A model generated the notes under the pieces. It worked only from the letters and a program-made list of their open reading frames with translations. It did no database searches and was not told where the DNA came from. A program made the position numbers and the translations under genes. Below, piece by piece: positions 1 through 7,208 of a stretch of 22,381 nt of DNA. Position 1 is the stretch's first letter. The number at the start of each line of letters is the position of its first letter. The DNA comes from an uncultured Collinsella sp. (lineage in GTDB: Bacteria > Actinomycetota > Coriobacteriia > Coriobacteriales > Coriobacteriaceae), in contig UQIC01000036.1 of the NCBI GenBank assembly GCA_900540985.1, positions 1 to 22,381 on the forward strand, in the 5' to 3' direction.

Positions 1-132
1 AAACGTGGTTTACTCCCACATTATTCGATGGAAAAACGTGGTTTACTCCCACATTATTCGATGGAAAAACGTGGTTTACTCCCACATTATTCGATGGAAA
101 AACGTGGTTTACTCCCACATTTTTCGACGGAA
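1..132. repeat. 33-bp tandem repeat array (4 units, enters from the edge)
   Basis: Four head-to-tail units start at 1, 34, 67 and 100 with an exact 33-bp period. Each begins AAACGTGGTTTACTCCCAC. The first three are identical; the fourth diverges in its last third (ATTTTTCGACGG instead of ATTATTCGATGG). The array probably continues to the left of the window. Because 33 is a multiple of three, an 11-residue repeat (VVYSHIIRWKN) can be translated, but nothing suggests that it is made. The array ends about 15 bp before a good -10 box for the ATPase gene, so it may be an operator array. Confidence 0.93.
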
Positions 133-172
133 AGACCAAAGCGGTCTTATACTAACCATGATCGTTAGGAGG
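132..172 (+). promoter_or_regulatory. Probable promoter, hairpin and RBS of the ATPase gene
   Basis: A small inverted repeat (AAGACC / GGTCTT, 132-148) is followed by TATACT at 148-153, a good -10 hexamer. AGGAGG at 167-172 lies 4 nt before the ATG at 177. No convincing -35 is visible at the usual distance; the degenerate end of the 33-bp array occupies that position, which suggests dependence on a protein bound to the array. Confidence 0.5.
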
Positions 173-176
173 CAGT

Positions 177-1478
177 ATGCAGCGACAGCTAATGGACGAA
201 CTCATCGCTTGGAAATCTAGGGCAAACCGCAAGCCCCTCCTGCTTAAGGGGGCCCGCCAGACGGGAAAAACCTGGCTTCTCAACGAATTCGCAGGCCAGC
301 AGTATCAAAACGTCATCCGTTTTGACTTTATGCTCGAACCGGGCGCACGTTCGCTGTTCGACGGAAGCCTTGACCCCAAACGCATCATCTCCCAGATAGA
401 GCTCCTGCGCGGCCAGACCATAACGCCGACAGACACGCTCATCATCTTCGACGAAATCCAAGAGGCACCGCGTGGCATCACCTCGCTCAAATACTTCAAC
501 GAACTGGCGCCGGAATACCATATCGTGGCAGCCGGCTCCTATATGGGGCTCGCGCTCCGACGCGAAAACGAGTCGTTCCCCGTCGGCAAGATCGACCAGC
601 TCACCATGCGCCCCATGGGGTTTGTCGAGTTCATTCGTGCCGTCGATGGCGATCCGCTCGCAGATGCCATCCTTGCCGCAGACATTGACCTGCTGGCAAA
701 CGTTTCCGAAAAGCTCGAGCGCCTGCTCAAGGAATACCTCGTTGTCGGCGGCATGCCAGAAGTTGTCTCCGCTTTCGCCGCCTCCCACGATTTCATCGAA
801 GCCCGCAGGCTTCAGCAGCAAATCATCGAAGCTTATGAATCCGATTTTGGCAAGCATGCGCCAGCCCGCATCGTCGAGCGCATGAGGCTGGTTTGGAAAT
901 CCCTTCCCGGCCAGCTCGCAAAGGAAAACAAGAAGTTCGTCTACGGCGCGCTTCGTCCCGGGGCGCGCGCACGCGATTTTGAGGAAAGCCTCCAGTGGCT
1001 CATGGACTATGGAATCGTTCATAAGGTACCACGTGTTTCCGCCCTAAGAGCACCGCTCACAAGCTACGAGGATCTCTCGGGCTTCAAGCTGTTCTGCATC
1101 GACACCGGCATCCTCGGAGCACTCTCCGGCCTCACGCCAGCCATTGTTCTGAACGGGCCCGCTGTTTTTACGGAGTTCAAAGGCTCGCTGACCGAGCAAT
1201 ACGTCGCACAGGAGCTTTTGCTCCAAGGCAAAACTCCCGCGTATTGGTCATCCTCCTCCGGCAATGCAGAGACTGACTTTGCCATCGACCATGCGGGGAC
1301 CGTGCTTCCGCTCGAGGTCAAGGCGGCAGAGAATCTCAAAGCAAAGAGCCTGAGGATTGCCTGCGAGAAGTTCAAGCTCGAGCGCTGCGTGAGAACATCG
1401 TTAGCGGCATATAGAGACGAGGGCACGCTCGTCAACATTCCGCTCTGGGAGATTGGGCAAATCGACAAGCTGGCATAG
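177..1478 (+). CDS. AAA+ ATPase with C-terminal DUF4143 domain
   Basis: This 433-residue protein has a Walker A motif GARQTGKT at residues 25-32, a Walker B (LIIFDE, acidic pair D92-E93) and a C-terminal segment with E365-T-D367 followed by L-E380-V-K382. This is the usual layout of the ATP-binding/DUF4143 family: an AAA_14 domain and a degenerate restriction-endonuclease-like tail. Members are common in gut bacteria and often occur in many copies per genome. Their biological role is unsettled; links to defence or toxin-antitoxin function have been suggested but are not shown by this sequence. The start is set by AGGAGG at 167-172. The gene stands alone, is transcribed away from the 33-bp array and is unrelated to the neighbouring sugar genes. 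Length is normal and no frame damage is visible. Confidence 0.9.
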   Translation: MQRQLMDELIAWKSRANRKPLLLKGARQTGKTWLLNEFAGQQYQNVIRFDFMLEPGARSLFDGSLDPKRIISQIELLRGQTITPTDTLIIFDEIQEAPRGITSLKYFNELAPEYHIVAAGSYMGLALRRENESFPVGKIDQLTMRPMGFVEFIRAVDGDPLADAILAADIDLLANVSEKLERLLKEYLVVGGMPEVVSAFAASHDFIEARRLQQQIIEAYESDFGKHAPARIVERMRLVWKSLPGQLAKENKKFVYGALRPGARARDFEESLQWLMDYGIVHKVPRVSALRAPLTSYEDLSGFKLFCIDTGILGALSGLTPAIVLNGPAVFTEFKGSLTEQYVAQELLLQGKTPAYWSSSSGNAETDFAIDHAGTVLPLEVKAAENLKAKSLRIACEKFKLERCVRTSLAAYRDEGTLVNIPLWEIGQIDKLA

Positions 1479-1501
1479 GCGCTGTGGAGGGGGTGCCCCG
1501 T

Positions 1502-1577
1502 AAGGAATGTCCCAAACTGCCGGCAGAAAAGGAACGTCCCCATCTGCCGCAGTCATTTAAGAACGTCCCCAATGACC
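1502..1577. repeat. Short GTCCCC direct-repeat cluster
   Basis: Three degenerate copies of a ~20-bp unit follow one another: AAGGAATGTCCCAAACTGCC (1502), AAGGAACGTCCCCATCTGCC (1529) and AAGAACGTCCCCAATGACC (1559). The last shares an exact 18-bp match with 6545-6562. The cluster lies just after the ATPase stop codon and before the larger hairpin repeat. It is non-coding; its origin is unknown. Confidence 0.7.
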
Positions 1578-1600
1578 ACGCCGATGTTTTGGCCACGACA

Positions 1601-1744
1601 GCGAAAGCCCGCCAAAGCGAGCAAGGTGCCTTGAAGCGAGGCGGCATTGACCTTCTGGTCATGCCGCCGAAGCTGAAAGGCAGATTGCCGCTCTGGCGGG
1701 CTTGCAGCGTCGGCTGGTTACGCGGTTTGGTAAAACCGCGTAAC
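1601..1744. repeat. Two-hairpin REP-like element, copy 1
   Basis: This copy is closely similar over ~70 bp, and recognisably over ~140 bp, to 3930-4068. It contains a GGCGGCAT...ATGCCGCC hairpin (1640-1668) with GACC/GGTC above it and a TTCT loop, and ends in a perfect 12-bp stem (GTTACGCGGTTT / AAACCGCGTAAC, 1717-1744) with a four-base loop GGTA. The last stem ends 1 nt before the lacC stop codon (minus strand). No T tract follows on the minus strand, so it may act as a 3' stabiliser or weak terminator rather than a classical terminator. Confidence 0.8.
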
Positions 1745-1745
1745 T

Positions 1746-2681
1746 CTAAAGCTCCGTTACTTCAACGCTGTTGTAGACCTCGTCCCAGCGGTCCATGACC
1801 AGGTGGCCGGTCTTGGGATCCATGGCGTTAAGCTTGCCGCAGGTATTGGCGGTCTTGAGCACCGTGACGTCGTCGGCGCCAGCAGCAATGGCATGTGCAA
1901 AGCCGGCGATGGTCGAGTCACCGGAACCCGTCGCGTTCACAGCCGCAATCGCAGGCGTCTTGGCGCGGAACGCGCGACCCTCATGGAAGCCCACCGAACC
2001 GGCAGCGCCCATCGAAACGACAACCCAGGGAATACCGGCAAAACGGTCATCGGCGGCAAGCGCCTCGCGCAGGGCATCGACATCATCGGTCGTAAAGGAC
2101 GTACCCAGCAGTCCGTTAATCTCGGTCAGGTTGGGCTTTACGAGCTCAGGCTTAGCGTCGGACTCCAGCGCGGCCTCCAGCGATGCACCCGAGGTATCGA
2201 GCAGCACCTTGGCGCCCGCCTCCTCGGCGATCTTGACGAGCTCGGCATAGTAGCCGGCATCGACGCCACGCGGCAGCGAGCCCGAAAGCGTCACGACGTC
2301 CGCCTTCGCTGCAAGCTCGGCAAACTTGGCCGTAAAGGCCTCGAGCTCGGCCGGGGCGATCTGCGGGCCGCTCTCCAGCAGCTCGGTCTGATTACCCTCG
2401 TGCAGGATATTCAGGCAAATGCGCGTCTCACCGGCGATGGGCACAAAGTCGTTCTTGACGCCGTCGGCATCCATAAGCTCGGCCATATAGGCACCCATGT
2501 GGCCGCCGAGCAGGCCGGTCGCGAGCACGTCGTCACCCAGCTGCAGCAGCACGCGACTCACGTTGAGGCCCTTGCCGCCAGCGGTCTTTTCGGGTGTCAC
2601 ACGGTTAACATCGTCGATGATCAGCTTGTCGAGCTGATAGCGCGTATCAATCGACGGGTTCATGGTAACGGTCAGAATCAT
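1746..2681 (-). CDS. lacC: Tagatose-6-phosphate kinase LacC
   Basis: PfkB-family sugar kinase of 311 residues that phosphorylates tagatose-6-phosphate to tagatose-1,6-bisphosphate in the cytoplasm, the second step of galactose-6-phosphate breakdown. Visible motifs are the N-terminal MNPSIDTRY segment, the first PfkB signature AGGKGLNVSR (residues 34-43) and the second signature NATGSGDS with catalytic base D255. The C-terminal TGHLVMDRWDEVY stretch resembles Lactococcus LacC, which favours LacC over the related 1-phosphofructokinase FruK. An upstream in-frame ATG at 2723 exists, but AGGAG at 2688-2692 sits 6 nt before the ATG at 2681, which also gives the standard MILTVT start. It is the second gene of the lacX-lacC unit (53-bp gap). 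Its stop abuts the REP-like element. Confidence 0.93.
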   Translation of the reverse strand: MILTVTMNPSIDTRYQLDKLIIDDVNRVTPEKTAGGKGLNVSRVLLQLGDDVLATGLLGGHMGAYMAELMDADGVKNDFVPIAGETRICLNILHEGNQTELLESGPQIAPAELEAFTAKFAELAAKADVVTLSGSLPRGVDAGYYAELVKIAEEAGAKVLLDTSGASLEAALESDAKPELVKPNLTEINGLLGTSFTTDDVDALREALAADDRFAGIPWVVVSMGAAGSVGFHEGRAFRAKTPAIAAVNATGSGDSTIAGFAHAIAAGADDVTVLKTANTCGKLNAMDPKTGHLVMDRWDEVYNSVEVTEL

Positions 2682-2734
2682 GTTGAACTCCTGTTCCGGG
2701 GCGGCATAACCCGCCCCAAACATACGATAGCTCG

Positions 2735-3616
2735 TTAAAGGATCTCGATCTCAAAGCCGCGGGTGACGGTCTCTCCCGGCTTGGCCACCAGGCAGCCGCG
2801 CTTGTGCTCCAGAATATCGTCCTCGTCGGAGCAGGTGGACAGGCCGCCCCACGGTTCCACGGCCACAAAGTCGCCCTCGGGCTTGCTCCACACAATCAGG
2901 TATGGCATATCGGGGAACGTCAGGCGCACGCCCTTGTCCTCGGTTTTCTTGGTAAGCGTAACCACGCGGCTCTCGAGCACGTCAAAGATGGTCTCTGCGA
3001 AGTCAAAGAGTTCGTGGGTCAGCGGCAGGTCATGGCCAACCATCGGGTTCTTGCTGCGATGCTCAACATCAATCAGGCCCGTCGAGGGAACGGCAGTACA
3101 GAGCTCGGCGGCCTCGCGCTGCTCAAAACGGAGCTCGTAGTCGTCGTAGGACTCGCCCTCGTCAAGCGGGCACTTAAAGCCAGGGTGACCGCCCACAAAG
3201 AACGGCATGTCCTCGGTGCCCTCATTGGTCACCTCGTACGACACGGCCACCTTCTCCGCATCGATCGTGTAACGAGCAACGATCTTAAACGGATACGGGT
3301 ACTGCTCGAGCAACTCGGCATGGTCGGCAGAGCTTAAGCTCAGCACAACCATGTTGTCGCTCTGCTCCTCGAGCTTCCACTCCTGCTTGCGAGCAAAGCC
3401 GTGGCGGGCGAGCTTGACCTCGCGGCCGCCCATGGTCATTGCGCGACCGTCACGAAGGCCGCCGCAGATCGGGAAACAAATGGGTGCCTGGCCCGACCAC
3501 ACCGCCGGGTCGCCCTGCCACAGGTACTCACGGCCGTTGGCTTTAATCGAAGTGAACGATCCGCCAGCCGTGCTCAGTGCCACACGAATAGAACCGTTAT
3601 CAAGAACAAACTCCAT
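2735..3616 (-). CDS. lacX: Aldose 1-epimerase family protein, LacX-like
   Basis: A 293-residue protein of the galactose mutarotase-like superfamily. Visible family residues are a histidine in LARHGFAR (H72), a second in GGHPGF (H143) and the glutamate in VAVEPWGG (E253); these fit the catalytic histidines and general-base glutamate of aldose 1-epimerases. Length and layout fit LacX, encoded in streptococcal and lactococcal lac operons, probably acting on a phosphosugar or hexose anomer; its true substrate is not proven. The frame opens at a GTG (3634), but AAGGAG lies about 9 nt before the ATG at 3616, which I take as the start. It is first in the lacX-lacC unit. No LacI-type operator or CCGTTCACCG box is visible upstream, unlike the other lac units. 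Confidence 0.85.
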   Translation of the reverse strand: MEFVLDNGSIRVALSTAGGSFTSIKANGREYLWQGDPAVWSGQAPICFPICGGLRDGRAMTMGGREVKLARHGFARKQEWKLEEQSDNMVVLSLSSADHAELLEQYPYPFKIVARYTIDAEKVAVSYEVTNEGTEDMPFFVGGHPGFKCPLDEGESYDDYELRFEQREAAELCTAVPSTGLIDVEHRSKNPMVGHDLPLTHELFDFAETIFDVLESRVVTLTKKTEDKGVRLTFPDMPYLIVWSKPEGDFVAVEPWGGLSTCSDEDDILEHKRGCLVAKPGETVTRGFEIEIL

Positions 3617-3929
3617 GGGAATCTTCTCCTTCACATATCATCTTGCACGATCCATTGCGAACGCCGTGCCTTTAGCACAAAGGTAATGAGGCAGCGCCGC
3701 ACGCAAAAGAACAATGCACGCCAAGCCCGCCAAGCCAATTGGGCTGATAGAAAACTGGCCCGCGCCCCATTACAGAAACGCGAGCCGTCAATTGAAAAGC
3801 TGCAGAATGCCGAGTACCGCCAAGAGCGAAGCACACAAGCTCAGCAAGCAAACGTGTTATCGGAGCAGCTTACTGAACCAGAAAGCTTCGCAACAACAGC
3901 GGTAACCCCACAGGTACCCCCAACGTCAG
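3617..3929. other. Intergenic region upstream of lacX, no clear gene
   Basis: About 310 bp separate lacX from the REP-like repeat. The region must hold the lacX-lacC promoter on the minus strand, but I cannot identify convincing -35/-10 boxes. A long plus-strand frame runs through it into the repeat; it encodes a Q/R/A-rich stretch without a usable ribosome-binding site, and I do not call it a gene. The shared lac regulatory boxes seen elsewhere are absent. Confidence 0.5.
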
Positions 3930-4068
3930 CGAGAAGTCAGCTGGCGAGGCAAGGTGCCGTGAAGCGAGGCGGCATTGACCTTCTGGTCATGCCGCCGAAG
4001 CTGAACGGCAGATTGCCCGCCAGATGGCTTCGCAGCGTCGGCCGGTCCGGCGTTCGGTAGAACGCCGG
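3930..4068. repeat. Two-hairpin REP-like element, copy 2
   Basis: Second copy of the element at 1601-1744. The core from CAAGGTGCC to CAGATTGCC is nearly identical. The first hairpin (3968-3996) matches copy 1. The terminal hairpin has a different stem (CCGGCGTTC / GAACGCCGG, 4047-4055 and 4060-4068) but the same GGTA loop, so pairing is kept while sequence changed. It ends 6 nt before the lacB stop codon on the minus strand. Confidence 0.8.
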
Positions 4069-4074
4069 AACCCC

Positions 4075-4599
4075 TTAGTCGTGGTACTCGCCGCGGTCCC
4101 ACTTCTCGAGGAACTCGTCAAAGAAGTGCGGGTCAGCCTGAGCCTCGGCGTCGGCCTTATTGCAGGCGTCGATCTTGGCGATCAGGGCATCGTGCTCGGG
4201 GGTCTTCTCGTAGGGCTCCTCCAGGAAGGCAAGCATGATATCGGCCATCAGGAACTCGCCGGTAATCTTGCCGCCAAAGCCCACGATGTTGGCGTTGAGC
4301 TCGCGACGGGCATACAGGGCAGAGGTCATGTCGCGAACCAGGGCGCAGCGGGCGCCGGGAACCTTGTTGACGGCGTTGGTGATGCCGATGCCGGTGCCGC
4401 ACAGGGCCACGCCAAAGTCGGCCTTGCCGCTGGCAACAGCCTCGCCCACGGCCTTACCGTAGATGGGATAGTGCGTACGGGTGTGGCTGTAGGTGCCGCA
4501 GTCGAGCACCTTGTAGCCAGCCTGCTCCAGGCGGTCGGCCAGATAGATCTTCTCGTCCGTAACGATATGGTCGCAACCGATTGCGATGGTCTTCTTCAT
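4075..4599 (-). CDS. lacB: Galactose-6-phosphate isomerase subunit LacB
   Basis: A 174-residue subunit of the LacAB heteromeric isomerase, which converts galactose-6-phosphate to tagatose-6-phosphate. It belongs to the RpiB/LacA/LacB family. The catalytic-type subunit features are present: GCDH (D10, H11) and the LCGTGIGI loop with cysteine 67. The C terminus FFDEFLEKWDRGEYHD is essentially the LacB C terminus of lactic acid bacteria, so the assignment is firm. AAAGGA lies 8 nt before the ATG. It is second in a two-gene unit with lacA (63-bp gap) and is followed directly by the REP-like hairpin element, with no other terminator. Confidence 0.96.
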   Translation of the reverse strand: MKKTIAIGCDHIVTDEKIYLADRLEQAGYKVLDCGTYSHTRTHYPIYGKAVGEAVASGKADFGVALCGTGIGITNAVNKVPGARCALVRDMTSALYARRELNANIVGFGGKITGEFLMADIMLAFLEEPYEKTPEHDALIAKIDACNKADAEAQADPHFFDEFLEKWDRGEYHD

Positions 4600-4662
4600 C
4601 AGAACGTCCTTTCGTCTGAATTCACAAGTTGAGGTAGAAGTTCGAGTTCTCGGTGGCTCTCG

Positions 4663-5091
4663 TTAGGCCATCTTGTTGAGCATGTCGACACGGATCTGGT
4701 GACGGCCGCCGGCGTACTGGGCGCGCAGGAACTCGCGGGCGATCTTCTTGGCGACCTCGGTGCCCACAACGCCCGGGCCCATGGTGACCATGCGCGAGCC
4801 GTTGTGCTCGCGGGTCATGTAGGCGGAACGCTCGTCGGAAATGTTGGCGACGACCATGCCCTTAATCTTGACGGCGGCCATATAGGAGCCGACGCCGTAC
4901 TTATCGAATGCGAAGCCCTGGGAATCCTTGTGCTCCAGCAGGTCCTTGGCAACGGCGGTCGCGGAATCGACAAAGTCCGCGGCAGGGGTCTCGGAATAGT
5001 CGACGACCTCGTGACCATCGGCGATGAGCATCTCCTTGATGGACTCCTTCATCGACATACCGTCGGCATCGGAAGCGATTACAACCCTCAT
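4663..5091 (-). CDS. lacA: Galactose-6-phosphate isomerase subunit LacA
   Basis: A 142-residue partner of LacB in galactose-6-phosphate isomerase. It has the LacA-specific SDERSAYMTREHN segment and the C-terminal GGRHQIRVDMLNKM stretch known from Lactococcus and Streptococcus LacA. As expected for LacA it lacks the active-site cysteine loop found in LacB, so activity should need both subunits. AAGGAGG lies 5 nt before the ATG. It is first in the lacA-lacB unit; the ~300-bp upstream region carries GAACA repeats and a pair of CCGTTCACCG-type boxes. Confidence 0.96.
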   Translation of the reverse strand: MRVVIASDADGMSMKESIKEMLIADGHEVVDYSETPAADFVDSATAVAKDLLEHKDSQGFAFDKYGVGSYMAAVKIKGMVVANISDERSAYMTREHNGSRMVTMGPGVVGTEVAKKIAREFLRAQYAGGRHQIRVDMLNKMA

Positions 5092-5185
5092 GACATCCTC
5101 CTTGAGAGATACGCAGGTGCGTAGTTTCTGTTTGGAAGTGTTGAATCGCGTTCAGGTCCGGGCATCTGAATGTGCGGTTCTTCAC

Positions 5186-5294
5186 TGTTCATGTTTATTT
5201 GAACACATTCGAACAATAACTGCAACAACTAATTGTTTATCTTTGTTCTTTTTTGAACAAATACCGTTCACGGATGATTACTGACCGTTTGAGC
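5186..5294. promoter_or_regulatory. lacAB control region with GAACA repeats and paired 21-bp boxes
   Basis: Several candidate protein sites lie upstream of lacA. There are two inverted repeats, TGTTCA-N8-TGAACA (5186-5205) and TGTTC-T6-GAACA (5244-5259), and GAACA in direct repeat at 5201 and 5211 (10-bp step). CCGTTCACGG at 5264 is followed by CCGTTTGAGC at 5285, exactly 21 bp later. The boxes are on the plus strand, opposite to lacA transcription. No ACGT-centred LacI-type palindrome is present here. Which regulator binds is unknown. Confidence 0.55.
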
Positions 5295-5331
5295 CGGGCG
5301 CGGACGTAGCGACCATGTGTTCAACAAACAA

Positions 5332-5364
5332 AAGGGCGGCCGAGAACGTGTCTCGGCCGCCCTT
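5332..5364 (-). terminator. Rho-independent terminator of the membrane-protein gene
   Basis: A perfect 14-bp stem (5332-5345 with 5351-5364, AAGGGCGGCCGAGA and its complement) with a five-base loop ACGTG. On the minus strand it is followed by TTTTGTTTGTTG, a good U tract. It lies 35 bp after the stop codon of the 5399-6430 gene and isolates lacAB from it. Confidence 0.9.
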
Positions 5365-5398
5365 CTTACGGTTGGTTTTCCAAAGATCGCTTTGCCGC

Positions 5399-6430
5399 CT
5401 ACTCAGACTGCCCACCCTTTTTGGCGTGCTTGGACGGAGCACTCAGAAAGCGGCCCGTCAAATAGTTCGCCGGGCCGGAAATATCGATCCCCAGCAGCAC
5501 GTGTCCTAGCCATAGGAACGCCACGAGCACCAGTAGAGGAATCACACACGAGGTCACGATCATCACGATGACGCCTTCGATCAGATCGGTCACCTGATGC
5601 ACGATCTCATCGGTCATCTGCTTGGCGCCGCTGGTCACCGACGTAACAAGGCTCGAGGCCCCGTCAGTCAACTGCTCGAGCACGTTTTTGGACTCCTTGG
5701 CCTCGGATTTTTTCTTGTTCGATTTTGAGCTGGTCTCGGCTGACTTGTCCGTGGTGTCGGCCACATCCGCAGCGTCCGCAGCCTTTTGCTCAGCTTGCTC
5801 AATACTTACGCGATACGTTTCATCGACCTTCTGCGACACCCATACGCTCGCGGGTACGAGCGCCATGCCGATCACGGCAACCACCAGCACGCGTGTCGCC
5901 ACACGGCGCAGGACGGCGCTCGTACTCCAGCGCCCGTGAATGCCGAGCGACACCGCAAAGAGCACCAACGCAAACGGGATTAAGATGCCCAAGCCAACCG
6001 ACCACAAAATCGTGAGCAAATATTTCTCTAGGTATAGCACGGCAAGCACGATACCAAGGTTGCCTGAAAGCTGCGCGAGCTGCTCGGCAACCGGCGTTCC
6101 CGTATCACCCGGCAGCGCCGTAATACCCGCAGATAGAGCAACGCACGAGGTCGTGAGCGCCAAAACGTTGCCTTTCTTTTGGTCGATAACCTCGATGGTG
6201 GAGTCCCAAGTTTTGGTATCGGCGAAATGCGGACGAGCTACAAAGCCCGACAGCAGCGCCAGCACCACGAGCACAACGATAAAGCCAATCTGCAGCTTTT
6301 TGTTTGCGCACACGACATCGGACAGGCTGGGCTGCAGCTCGGTTACCGTCGTGCGCTCGGTTATCTGAACAGGACGCCCATGAGCCATCTCGTGCGCGTC
6401 TCTTTTTTGTATTGACCCGTTATCCGGCAT
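5399..6430 (-). CDS. Multi-pass membrane protein of unknown function
   Basis: I do not recognise this 343-residue protein. It begins with a ~45-residue hydrophilic segment, then hydrophobic stretches at about 47-65, 88-106, 122-140, 142-163, 180-200 and 286-316. Between the last two lies a charged, alanine- and lysine-rich region (about 200-255, with a KSNKKKSEAKESK patch) that could form a coiled coil. The C terminus is basic and hydrophilic. The start is supported by GAGGAGG 7 nt before the ATG. The gene is monocistronic with its own terminator and sits between lacAB and lacF; nothing links it to lactose use beyond position. Confidence 0.75.
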   Translation of the reverse strand: MPDNGSIQKRDAHEMAHGRPVQITERTTVTELQPSLSDVVCANKKLQIGFIVVLVVLALLSGFVARPHFADTKTWDSTIEVIDQKKGNVLALTTSCVALSAGITALPGDTGTPVAEQLAQLSGNLGIVLAVLYLEKYLLTILWSVGLGILIPFALVLFAVSLGIHGRWSTSAVLRRVATRVLVVAVIGMALVPASVWVSQKVDETYRVSIEQAEQKAADAADVADTTDKSAETSSKSNKKKSEAKESKNVLEQLTDGASSLVTSVTSGAKQMTDEIVHQVTDLIEGVIVMIVTSCVIPLLVLVAFLWLGHVLLGIDISGPANYLTGRFLSAPSKHAKKGGQSE

Positions 6431-6517
6431 TTGGATACCTCCTCAGTCCGGCGTTTAATGCGAAAGAAAGTATACCCACCGAGCAAAAATCGAACGGGAG
6501 GACGAACGGAGCGCACC

Positions 6518-6565
6518 AAGACTGTCCCCAATGACTAGTCGTTTAAGAACGTCCCCAATGACTAT
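6518..6565. repeat. Short GTCCCC direct repeats, second locus
   Basis: Two copies, AAGACTGTCCCCAATGACTA (6518) and AAGAACGTCCCCAATGACTA (6545), in the gap between the membrane-protein gene and the lacF terminator. AAGAACGTCCCCAATGAC is identical to 1559-1576, so this is a dispersed short repeat. A weaker relative, CCTGTCCCCATTTCT, is seen near 11869. Confidence 0.75.
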
Positions 6566-6595
6566 CTCGGGATGAGTTGCGGGGAGGAGAACAGA

Positions 6596-6628
6596 AAAAG
6601 CCCTGCTGCGGGTAGCGGCAGGGCTTTT
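6596..6628 (-). terminator. Rho-independent terminator of lacF
   Basis: Stem AAAAGCCCTGC...GGCAGGGCTTTT with a short loop. On the minus strand it is followed by TTTTTCTGTTC. It starts 27 bp after the lacF stop codon. Confidence 0.9.
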
Positions 6629-6655
6629 GGAAGGGGACTTGGTTGTGCGGGCTCG

Positions 6656-6994
6656 TTAGGCGAGCTTGGCCTCGAGCGCAGCGATGCGCTTGTAGGCGTC
6701 GATGGTAAAGCGGGTCTGCTTCTCCAGGATCATAGTGGTCATGAGGGTGTCCTGAGCGTGAGCCATGATGAAGGTCATCTCCATCTCGCCACCGCCGGCC
6801 TCCTGCGAAAGCAGCTTGGTCTGCGTGTCGTGGGCACCGATGAGCGCATCGCTGGCATCCTTGTGCAGCTGCTCGGCCTTCTCAAAGTCACCCTCGCGAG
6901 CAGCATCGAGCGCTGCAAGCAAATCGGTCTGGGCGTCACCTGCGTATGCGACAATCTCGAATCCAACCATCGAGATTTCTTCTTTGGTTGCCAT
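6656..6994 (-). CDS. lacF: PTS lactose-type EIIA component LacF
   Basis: A 112-residue cytoplasmic EIIA of the lactose/chitobiose family. It carries the phosphate from HPr to the EIIB domain of the permease. The phosphorylated histidine is H79 in MAHAQDTLMT, matching the histidine of Staphylococcus EIIA-Lac; the helical N-terminal pattern and length are typical. AAAGGA precedes the ATG by 7 nt. It is the only EIIA in the window although three EIICB permeases are encoded, so it probably serves all three. It is transcribed as a single gene from its own promoter, behind lacI1, and ends at a strong terminator. Confidence 0.93.
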   Translation of the reverse strand: MATKEEISMVGFEIVAYAGDAQTDLLAALDAAREGDFEKAEQLHKDASDALIGAHDTQTKLLSQEAGGGEMEMTFIMAHAQDTLMTTMILEKQTRFTIDAYKRIAALEAKLA

Positions 6995-7116
6995 ATTGCG
7001 TTCCTTTCACATATGAACCAATGGAGAGCATCGCGTCCGGGCATACGCGCTGCGTTGTGTATGACAGAAACAATAACATTCAAACAAAAAAGAACAGCGC
7101 AAAACGTAATTTCGAG

Positions 7117-7177
7117 CTATGAACGGTCACTTTTCGCCCGTGAACGGTTTTTAAACCAATTTGAACAATATCGAACA
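7117..7177. promoter_or_regulatory. lacF control region, paired boxes and GAACA repeat
   Basis: On the minus strand CCGTTCACGG (7147-7138) is followed by CCGTTCATAG (7126-7117), again 21 bp apart and in the direction of lacF transcription, 120-150 bp before its start. GAACAATATCGAACA at 7163-7177 is a 10-bp direct repeat of GAACA and also occurs, with small changes, near lacA, GH1-2 and EIICB-3. No LacI-type ACGT palindrome was found here. Confidence 0.55.
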
Positions 7178-7208
7178 CAATTAGCGGCAACCCAAACAGA
7201 TCCGCGCC

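Noticed and set aside
5..220. Small repeat protein encoded by the 33-bp array
   Set aside because: It is open only because the period is a multiple of three; it has no ribosome-binding site and overlaps the ATPase promoter and start.
189..1022. Long antisense frames over the ATPase, the GH1 and the EIICB genes (e.g. 10383-11879, 18476-20470)
   Set aside because: They are mirror frames of G+C-rich genes with clear sense-strand motifs; their compositions (runs of G, V, D, L, H) are typical shadows.
1746..2681. 1-phosphofructokinase FruK
   Set aside because: Same PfkB family, but sequence details near both ends match LacC and the gene is next to lacX and lacAB; no fructose PTS gene is present.
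3401..4060. Plus-strand gene upstream of lacX
   Set aside because: It overlaps the lacX start antisense and ends within the REP-like repeat. The Q/R-rich sequence has no recognisable motif, and the same frame is open in repeat copy 1, showing that openness comes from the repeat.
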